Below, piece by piece: positions 40,962 to 47,005 of a stretch of 47,005 nucleotides of DNA; within the stretch, counting starts at the first letter, position 1; each line of letters opens with the position of its first letter. Both the position numbers and the translations under genes were made by a program. The stretch is from CAZCDS01 sp964497585 (GTDB lineage: Bacteria; Desulfobacterota; Desulfomonilia; Desulfomonilales; Desulfomonilaceae). The notes beneath the pieces were generated by a model. That model had not been told where the DNA came from. It did no database searches and worked only from the letters and a program-made list of their open reading frames with translations. The stretch spans positions 1 through 47,005 of the forward strand of contig CAZCDS010000053.1 in assembly GCA_964497585.1 (NCBI GenBank), in the 5' to 3' direction.

Positions 40962-42514
40962 GCGAAGGATTGGACCTGATGCACTACACGAACGTTTGGA
41001 GAGAAGTCCCGTCCACGGAAGTAATCAATACTCCCAGTCGATTCCGACGAGGGCTGGGAAAATATGCGGTCGTTGTATCCGACGCCTGCAACGACTGCCT
41101 CAAATGCGTCGCGGTATGTCCGGAAGAGGTTTTTGAGTCCAGTGGCGGAAAGCTCCGATCGCCCCTCGACCACCTCTGCCTGGGAATCGCGTGTTCCCTG
41201 AGATCCGACAGGTGTATTGTCAACTGTCCGGAGGATGCGATCAAGGTGAGGCTGAATCCTTCTGCGAAGGCCCTGGGAGACAAACGCTGGACCGCGGATC
41301 TGCTGATGAGCACGTGGTACATGTCCGAGACGGGGAGGTTGCCCAAGAACGACCTCGAATACCGGATCGGCGGCTCGAACGGCGGCTTTGACAAGCTGCG
41401 TTTCCGCTTCCCCCGACGAGTTCCCCGGCCGGATCTGGACAAGGCCCGGATCGATACCTCGATCAGTCTCAACAAAAGGGGGGACGGGCGGGAGGTCATC
41501 GACATTGGCATTCCCGTATACGGTGGAGGCATGTCATTCGGCTCGATCAGCAAGATAACGATGTTGAGCAGGATACGTGCCTTTGCCGCGTTCGATTCGT
41601 TCACGTGCACCGGTGAAGGGGGATATCCCGAGGCGCTCTATCCCTTTGACCATCACATCATCACCCAGGTAGCCACAGGACTGTTCGGCGTAAAGGAAGA
41701 GACAATACAGCGCGTCAGGATCGTCGAGTTCAAGTACGCTCAGGGCGCCAAACCCGGGCTCGGCGGTCACCTCCTCGGAGACAAGGTGACCGAAGCGGTA
41801 GCACGCATTCGGGAGACTGTTCCCGGGTCATCCCTCTTCAGTCCTTTCCCTTTCCACTCAGTCTATTCCGTCGAGGACCACAAGAAGCACGTCGACTGGA
41901 TCATGGCTACCAACAAGAAGTGCCTCGTGTCGGTCAAAGTCTCCACCCCTACGGATGTGGACATGGTTGCTGTCGGATCATACTACGCGGGCGCTCATAT
42001 CGTTCACATTGACGGTTCCTACGGAGGTACCGGCGCCGCGCCCGACGTTGCGAAGAAGAATATTGCCATGCCCGTGGAGTACGCGATCCCCAAGGTCCAC
42101 GACTTCCTCGTTCACGAGGGCGTGCGCGAGCAGATCACGCTGATTGCCTCCGGAGGAATCCGTACCGCGTTCGATACGGCCAAGGCCATTGCACTGGGAG
42201 CAGATGGAGTCGTCACCGGGACGCCGGATCTCGTGGCCCTGGAGTGCGTCAGGTGCCACAACTGCGAGAGCGGTCGCGGATGCGCACGAGGCATTGCTAC
42301 GACGGATCAGGACCTTGTGGGTCTGATGGATTTGCAGTGGGGAACGCAAAGAATTGTCAACCTGCTCTCGTGCTGGCGCAATCAACTGAGGGAGATCCTC
42401 TACCGGCTGGGCATGAGCAGCGTCCGAGAGCTTGTCGGGAGAACCGATGTGCTCACGCATTTGGACTACAACGGCAAGGCGCCTGACGACGATATCCGCA
42501 GGCCGGCTGAGTAA
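40958..42514 (+). CDS. ferredoxin-type glutamate synthase catalytic subunit (archaeal-type, GltB2-like)
   Basis: A 518-residue protein. The N-terminal ferredoxin part has C44, C47, C50, C54 and C74, C79, C86, C90. The FMN-binding glutamate synthase domain is intact: YGGGMSFGSISK (about 188-199), FKYAQGAKPGLGGHLLG (about 259-275), HIDGSYGGTGAAPD (about 350-363), SGGIRTAFDTAKAIALGAD and the flavin-side cysteines in CVRCHNCESGRGCARGIATTD. It makes glutamate from 2-oxoglutarate and ammonia, which is released from glutamine by a partner. The start is TTG overlapping the previous stop; an ATG at 40979 is possible. It carries its own electron-entry clusters. Confidence 0.88.
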   Translation: MSEGLDLMHYTNVWREVPSTEVINTPSRFRRGLGKYAVVVSDACNDCLKCVAVCPEEVFESSGGKLRSPLDHLCLGIACSLRSDRCIVNCPEDAIKVRLNPSAKALGDKRWTADLLMSTWYMSETGRLPKNDLEYRIGGSNGGFDKLRFRFPRRVPRPDLDKARIDTSISLNKRGDGREVIDIGIPVYGGGMSFGSISKITMLSRIRAFAAFDSFTCTGEGGYPEALYPFDHHIITQVATGLFGVKEETIQRVRIVEFKYAQGAKPGLGGHLLGDKVTEAVARIRETVPGSSLFSPFPFHSVYSVEDHKKHVDWIMATNKKCLVSVKVSTPTDVDMVAVGSYYAGAHIVHIDGSYGGTGAAPDVAKKNIAMPVEYAIPKVHDFLVHEGVREQITLIASGGIRTAFDTAKAIALGADGVVTGTPDLVALECVRCHNCESGRGCARGIATTDQDLVGLMDLQWGTQRIVNLLSCWRNQLREILYRLGMSSVRELVGRTDVLTHLDYNGKAPDDDIRRPAE

Positions 42515-42526
42515 ACGAGGTTCAAC

Positions 42527-45190
42527 ATGATTGCTAGGGGTTCCTTTGCCGACAAAATAGTGGAGTCACGGATACGCGAACTCGGCCGAATTGAGTATCC
42601 TCGCACCCCGAAACGTGAAGACGAAGGCGGCTGCGGTGTTACGGGCTTTGCCGCGAACATCCCCGTGCCGGGCCGTCACATATTCGAGCCGTCGGTACAG
42701 ATGCACAACAGAGGCAACGGAAAAGGCGGAGGAATAGCCGCGGTCGGATTCGATCCGGACCAACTGGGGGTCACCCGGGAGATCCTCGATTCTCACTACC
42801 TGCTCAATGTCTCGCTCCTCGATCCGGTGTGCCTCAACGGGCTGAGAGAAGGCTTTGTCCACGCCTTTTTCGATGTGGCAAAGGAAGAGGTGATCGACCG
42901 GGTAGACGATTATCGTGACGTCGAAGGGCTCGAAGTGCAACCGCCCGACGTCTGGCGAGCTTTCGTCAGGGTGAAGCCGAATGTGCTCAAGGATTTCATC
43001 GAGCGTAACGGTCTTCAGGGAATCCCTTCGAGACTCGCTGAGGATGAGTTCGTCAGTCGGAACAGTTTCCGGATCAACACGAAGTTCTACAGCTCCGTAG
43101 GGGACAAGCAGGCGTTCGTCCTCTCCCACGGCCGCAACGTGATGATCCTCAAGATCGTCGGATATGCTGAGGCCGTGGTCCAGTACTACAAACTCGATGA
43201 TTTCCGGGCCCACGCGTGGATTGCTCACCAGCGGTACCCCACCCGTGGCAGAGTGTGGCATCCCGGTGGAGCTCACCCCTTCACGGGCATGAACGAGGCT
43301 CTCGTACACAACGGTGATTTCGCGAATTACGTCGCTACCTGTGACTATCTCAAGCAGCGAGGTCTGGAACCACTCTTCATGACCGACACCGAAGTCAGTG
43401 TCATGCTCTTCGACCTGTGGAACCGTGTGTACGGATATCCCCTGGAAGTGATCATCGAGGCCCTCGCGCCCACGACCGAGTTGGATTTCGATCTGCTCCC
43501 ACCAGAGAAGCAAAGGCTCTATGATTTGATCCAGTCCACGCATGTTCATGCGTCACCGGATGGGCCGTGGTTCTTTATCATTGCGAGAAATATCCCGGAA
43601 AAGAACACCTATCAGCTCATCGGAATTACGGACACCGCGATGCTTCGGCCCCAGGTCTTCTCGCTCTACGACGGAGAGGTACAGGTGGGTCTCATCTGTT
43701 CGGAAAAACAGGCCATTGATGCCACGCTCAGATCGCTCGCGTCGGAGGACCCGCGATTCAGCCCCGTCGCCGACCGGTACTGGAATGCCCGGGGCGGTTC
43801 CTTCGACGACGGCGGGGCCTTCATGTTCAACGTCGAGCCGGACGGACACGGTGGACGAAGGCTCTCCTGCGCGAACAAGTTCGGACAACCGGTGACCGTG
43901 GAGCAGCGAAAGCCGCTGGACATCTCCCGTGAAGTGACACCGCCCGACACTTATCGGGCGGACATCGAACCGGGCGTGGCTCAATTCTGGAAGTCCGGTG
44001 ACGCGTTTCAGCTCTTCGAACTATTCCGATCCCACGCTGCCTCCTGGGACTACAACACCCTCAGATGGGTGATCGGCAGGCTGGGGCAAAGGGCGCGGCG
44101 TCGACCCAACGTGCTCCGCGCATCCATCGAGGCAATGACGCTTCTCATTGACCGTCCGATCCCCGTGGGTGACAAGAAGCGTTCAGCCCTGATCCGTATC
44201 GTGCTCGACGAATTCTACGAAGTTCTCAGGTCTTTGCCGAAGATAACGAATGCCGTGGACATCGGCGAGTACAGCCTCGTGGAGTTTGAAACACGCAGGG
44301 CGCTGCGGCCTCCACTGTCCGTAGAGCGGGTCCTCGTTATCGATGCGGGAGAGTTCGAAGCCGAGGGCCCCCAATGCGACGCGGTCATGTTGGCGGAAGC
44401 CTACCAGTTGGGCTGGAGACATTTCCTCCTCTTCAACCTTCGCGGGCAGCGCTTTGAAGGCTGCGGCTTCGGAGCGAAGAGCGAAAACGTCCGCATCGAT
44501 CTATACGGATCATCAGGCGATTACGTAGCCAGCGGTATCGACGGCATGGAAGTCCAGGTACACGGCAACGCGCAGGATCAGATAGGACAGATCCTCAAAC
44601 AAGGCACCCTGGTGATCCACGGTGACGTGGGCCAGTGTTTCATGTACGGGGCCAAGGGTGGGGCCGTTTACGTGAAGGGCAATGCCGCAGGCAGACCCTT
44701 GATCAATGCCGCGGGCAACCCCCGGGTAGTCATAAACGGGACGGCTCTCGACTTCCTCGCGGAAAGCTTTATGGCCGGAGATCCGCACAAAGGAGGCGGA
44801 TTCGTTGTCCTCAACGGGTTGCGAATGGATGAGGACGGTGCCCTGCACTTCCTGGAACGGCCTTACCCAGGTTCCAATCTCTTCTCACTCGCGTCCGGCG
44901 GAGCGCTCTTTGTCAGGGATCCCCACCGGGTCATCGTCCAGGAACAACTCAATGGAGGAGAATTCGCGGAACTGGCCGACAGGGACTGGAATCTCATACT
45001 CCCCTATCTTGAGGCGAATGAGCGGCATTTCGGGATCACTGTCGAGGAGCTTCTCACCGTGGACGGAGTGAAAAGGAGCCCCTCTCAGGTCTACCGTAAG
45101 GTCGAAGCCGTACCACTCGCGGTACTCAGGAAGATCCCCGAAACCGATGACTCTGTATGGGCCGCACACGCTGTGCGGGAAGCCGTCTAA
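42527..45190 (+). CDS. fused class-II glutamine amidotransferase / GXGXG protein (GltB1-GltB3 type)
   Basis: An 887-residue protein. The Ntn-type glutaminase domain (about 36-430) carries Cys36 in GGCGVTGF, HQRYPTRG, LVHNGDFANY and MTDTEVS, all expected active-site segments. The catalytic Cys must become N-terminal, so the first 35 residues are probably cleaved off, as with GltB propeptides. Residues about 430-640 are an unassigned middle region. The GXGXG beta-helix (about 645-810; GCGFGAKSENVRIDLYG, VIHGDVGQCFMYG, GNAAGRPLI) matches the glutamate synthase C-terminal domain. It supplies ammonia to the preceding subunit. GAGG stands 6 nt before the ATG, 12 bp after the previous gene. Confidence 0.88.
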   Translation: MIARGSFADKIVESRIRELGRIEYPRTPKREDEGGCGVTGFAANIPVPGRHIFEPSVQMHNRGNGKGGGIAAVGFDPDQLGVTREILDSHYLLNVSLLDPVCLNGLREGFVHAFFDVAKEEVIDRVDDYRDVEGLEVQPPDVWRAFVRVKPNVLKDFIERNGLQGIPSRLAEDEFVSRNSFRINTKFYSSVGDKQAFVLSHGRNVMILKIVGYAEAVVQYYKLDDFRAHAWIAHQRYPTRGRVWHPGGAHPFTGMNEALVHNGDFANYVATCDYLKQRGLEPLFMTDTEVSVMLFDLWNRVYGYPLEVIIEALAPTTELDFDLLPPEKQRLYDLIQSTHVHASPDGPWFFIIARNIPEKNTYQLIGITDTAMLRPQVFSLYDGEVQVGLICSEKQAIDATLRSLASEDPRFSPVADRYWNARGGSFDDGGAFMFNVEPDGHGGRRLSCANKFGQPVTVEQRKPLDISREVTPPDTYRADIEPGVAQFWKSGDAFQLFELFRSHAASWDYNTLRWVIGRLGQRARRRPNVLRASIEAMTLLIDRPIPVGDKKRSALIRIVLDEFYEVLRSLPKITNAVDIGEYSLVEFETRRALRPPLSVERVLVIDAGEFEAEGPQCDAVMLAEAYQLGWRHFLLFNLRGQRFEGCGFGAKSENVRIDLYGSSGDYVASGIDGMEVQVHGNAQDQIGQILKQGTLVIHGDVGQCFMYGAKGGAVYVKGNAAGRPLINAAGNPRVVINGTALDFLAESFMAGDPHKGGGFVVLNGLRMDEDGALHFLERPYPGSNLFSLASGGALFVRDPHRVIVQEQLNGGEFAELADRDWNLILPYLEANERHFGITVEELLTVDGVKRSPSQVYRKVEAVPLAVLRKIPETDDSVWAAHAVREAV

Positions 45191-45317
45191 CAGTCCGTTT
45201 CACGTGTCGTAGGCCTGCAAAAGATCGGAGGGCATGCCACGTCCCCAACGTTTTGGCTACTTCCAGCGGCGAGCCCCCGACGCTGCCGGGATACCGAGCC
45301 TTGCCTGCCCCTATCGG

Positions 45318-46793
45318 TCAACGGTAGAATTGTGCCACTGCATCAGCATAGCAGACAGTTCCCGAGGGATGCGCGGCTAGAGCGACAATAATGAAAAGAT
45401 CGACGTCGGTTACGAATTGACCAGGTGTCAATTCAAATGAGTGACTTCCAACGGCTGCCGCACCTGGCGGAAAGACTGGCGACCCGGCCACGTACGGGGT
45501 ATACGTAGCGGAATCTCCCAAACCAACTTGTCCAGCGGCGTTCGTCGTGTTGCTAATGACGGTAAAGGAGATCACGATCTTCTTTGCGCTCTGAGCCTCT
45601 GCCTGCGACAAGGGACCCTCGGTAAACGGAAATGCAGCTATATTGTCGAACGGATTGCCCCCGCCTTGGGGCCAGGTGATGCAATCGTCAGGGATAGTCC
45701 GCACGGCAAAGAGTTGCAGACCCTGCGGGCCTTCCTGAGTGGTACGTGAACTGACCACCGCGGATGGTTGATGCCAGTTCCTGTGAGTTTTTTGGGTCAG
45801 CATCCTTCTCAGATTCCGGGGACTGTGAAAGACGGGCTCGGGCATCGTGAACGGGCTGTCGCCGCTGAGGAGTCTCTCCAATCGGATTCCCACGTTGACG
45901 TAGCCGCCGATCGTGTAATAGGTGTCGTTGAGCTTGTCGCGGCCCGCCTCCAATTTCACGCTGAACATCCCATTGCGCGTGGTGGCTTCAGCCCCTGCAT
46001 TCCAGCCATAGACTTTGGTCCCTACGTCGAACTGGTATCCGGTCAGCTTGAGCCTGAGATCCGGGCCGTCCGGTCCCAGTTCGTGGGAATAGCCAACCTC
46101 CACGTCGAAGTTGCCGGGGCCGTTCCTGAAGGCGTTGATCAGACTACTCCGAGAGCCGAAAATGCTACCGTAATAATTGTAATTTAGATCGATCACGTCG
46201 CTGCCGGGCAGCAGGGCCGCCAACTCCAGACCGGCTCCTCCCGAACCGTACCAGGTGACTCCAAGTTTCGACGTGTCGTAAAATCCGTTTATCCCTACCA
46301 GGAGCGACTTCGCAAAGATCTTGCGGTACCCGCCCCCAAAAGAGAGGTTTATCCTGTCGGGGAATGCACGCTGACTGGTCGTGCTGTCGCCGCCGCGAAT
46401 CAGTGACCGGAACGAATTCCAGAAATTTACGAATTCACCGTGTGCTTCACCGAATGCTGTCCCGTTGGTCCCCAGGCTGACCGGCAGCAGGTAATCCAGA
46501 GTCAACCGACCGGTGCGGACGCGCTCCCCAAAACTATACAGATACCCGATCTCAAGATTCGATATGGGCGGAAGAATATCGTGGAACATCCCGCTGGACA
46601 GGAACAGCGAATTCGAACCAGTTGGCAGCCCTGCCGTGGTTCCCGGCATACCCAAGGGACTGGAAGGGGCAAGATCCAGCGGTCCCGCGGTTCGTGGAAA
46701 TCCTTGCGCCCCGGAAGCGGAGACATATGTAACAAAAAGGAGAAGGCCCAAGACAATCGAGAAAAGCCTCAGGGAACGACGCTCGCGACCCAT
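45318..46793 (-). CDS. inverse autotransporter / intimin-type outer-membrane protein
   Basis: A 491-residue protein. A signal peptide (about 5-32; LFSIVLGLLLFVTYVSASGAQG) is followed by a Gly/aromatic-rich beta-barrel region (about 70-310) with alternating amphipathic strands, for example RINLSFGGGYRKIFAKSLLVGINGFYD and EVGYSHELGPDGPDLRLKLTGYQF. This fits the inverse autotransporter (intimin/invasin) barrel. The C-terminal part (about 365-491) is a single strand-rich domain with two cysteines (DDCITW and TVCYAD) near its ends, not the usual Ig-like repeats. The ATG at 46793 has GGAGG 5 nt upstream; a longer frame to 46859 lacks such a site. Confidence 0.75.
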   Translation of the reverse strand: MGRERRSLRLFSIVLGLLLFVTYVSASGAQGFPRTAGPLDLAPSSPLGMPGTTAGLPTGSNSLFLSSGMFHDILPPISNLEIGYLYSFGERVRTGRLTLDYLLPVSLGTNGTAFGEAHGEFVNFWNSFRSLIRGGDSTTSQRAFPDRINLSFGGGYRKIFAKSLLVGINGFYDTSKLGVTWYGSGGAGLELAALLPGSDVIDLNYNYYGSIFGSRSSLINAFRNGPGNFDVEVGYSHELGPDGPDLRLKLTGYQFDVGTKVYGWNAGAEATTRNGMFSVKLEAGRDKLNDTYYTIGGYVNVGIRLERLLSGDSPFTMPEPVFHSPRNLRRMLTQKTHRNWHQPSAVVSSRTTQEGPQGLQLFAVRTIPDDCITWPQGGGNPFDNIAAFPFTEGPLSQAEAQSAKKIVISFTVISNTTNAAGQVGLGDSATYTPYVAGSPVFPPGAAAVGSHSFELTPGQFVTDVDLFIIVALAAHPSGTVCYADAVAQFYR

Positions 46794-46931
46794 ACCACCC
46801 TCCAAAGGAAAGAAACGGCCTGGAAACCCACGTCTTCCCCCCTGACTCTGGGTCCCCAAGTGAACATGCGCTCTGCAGGCTGAATGAAAAAGGTTTTACA
46901 ACTGCACCAGCAAAGCAGAAAAGAGATACCA

Positions 46932-46937
46932 TGTCAA
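46932..46937 (-). promoter_or_regulatory. -35 box, possible promoter of the inverse autotransporter gene
   Basis: A perfect TTGACA on the minus strand (46937-46932). The 17-bp spacer leads to TTTGCT, a poor -10 box, so the assignment is tentative. Confidence 0.3.
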
Positions 46938-47005
46938 GCCTTTTGGTGCTCCAGAATCCACCGTCTGATTTTCGCGGACGGATTTTGTACGACCTGCCGG
47001 GCATT

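Noticed and set aside
42566..43549. Long minus-strand frame of 327 residues inside the amidotransferase gene
   Set aside because: It is antisense to a gene with clear active-site motifs and gives an unpatterned translation; it is a by-product of high-GC codon use.
46931..47005. Plus-strand open frame running to the end of the window (25 codons from an ATG)
   Set aside because: It has only a weak upstream GAGA, overlaps the -35 box of the minus-strand autotransporter gene and is too short to judge. The sequence beyond the window is needed.
1..47005. Search for tRNA, rRNA, CRISPR arrays, insertion sequences and phage genes
   Set aside because: No cloverleaf, repeat-spacer pattern, transposase or integrase was recognised by eye in the gaps or coding regions.

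Overview
The window looks like a chromosome segment of a strictly anaerobic Gram-negative bacterium, most likely a deltaproteobacterium (Desulfobacterota; Desulfomonile/Syntrophobacter-like). This placement is inferred from gene content, not from a marker search. The signs are LPS-core and Kdo-type sugar genes, a ten-heme c-type cytochrome, a MetV/MetF pair with an MvhD-type iron-sulfur protein, a methyltransferase of the CH3-THF:corrinoid protein class, GatCAB amidotransferase and many ferredoxin-type cysteine motifs. GC is high in coding DNA. Several promoters fit the sigma-70 consensus with 16-18 bp spacers. No tRNA, rRNA, CRISPR array, insertion sequence or phage gene was recognised.

Layout. 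1-44: 5' end of a minus-strand gene leaving the window. 539-5345 (minus): a Gld-type ABC exporter operon (ATPase, permease, GldG-like and DUF4340 proteins). 5467-9919 (minus): pterin-dependent methyltransferase-like protein, two LPS-core-type glycosyltransferases, a ClpS-like adaptor, an OsmC protein and a tandem ACT protein. 10332-12897 (plus): a soluble MgtE-N/CBS protein followed by an atypical NRAMP transporter. 12898-15233 (minus): ECF sigma factor and a membrane anti-sigma factor with two zinc fingers. 15234-15952: a long non-coding gap holding a candidate small RNA with its own promoter and terminator and a C-rich hairpin loop. 15953-21236: a 29-residue membrane peptide, L,D-transpeptidase, ThpR, M48 lipoprotein protease, zinc-ribbon protein, CMD/AhpD-like protein, PhnP-like MBL phosphodiesterase and IF-1.

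21367-24749 (minus): kdnB-kdnA-kdsB, the gene set that makes and activates 8-amino-Kdo (Kdo8N) for LPS. With the two core glycosyltransferases this suggests amino-Kdo-modified LPS. 24904-29026 (plus): ffh, a small membrane protein, and GTP-type PEP carboxykinase. 29420-32999 (plus): a lipoprotein, a Cys-rich exported protein and a decaheme cytochrome. 33060-33608 (minus): a helix-turn-helix-like protein. 33961-37170 (plus): gatC-gatA-gatB behind a near-consensus promoter.

37412-45190 (plus) is the most unusual block. It runs MvhD-like protein, MetV, MetF, two ferredoxin/glutamate-synthase-type proteins (one lacking the catalytic motifs) and a fused class-II glutamine amidotransferase/GXGXG protein. 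Overlapping or closely spaced genes suggest one transcription unit joining methylene-THF reduction (Wood-Ljungdahl methyl branch) to a ferredoxin-linked glutamate synthase. The window ends with an inverse-autotransporter-type outer-membrane protein (45318-46793, minus).
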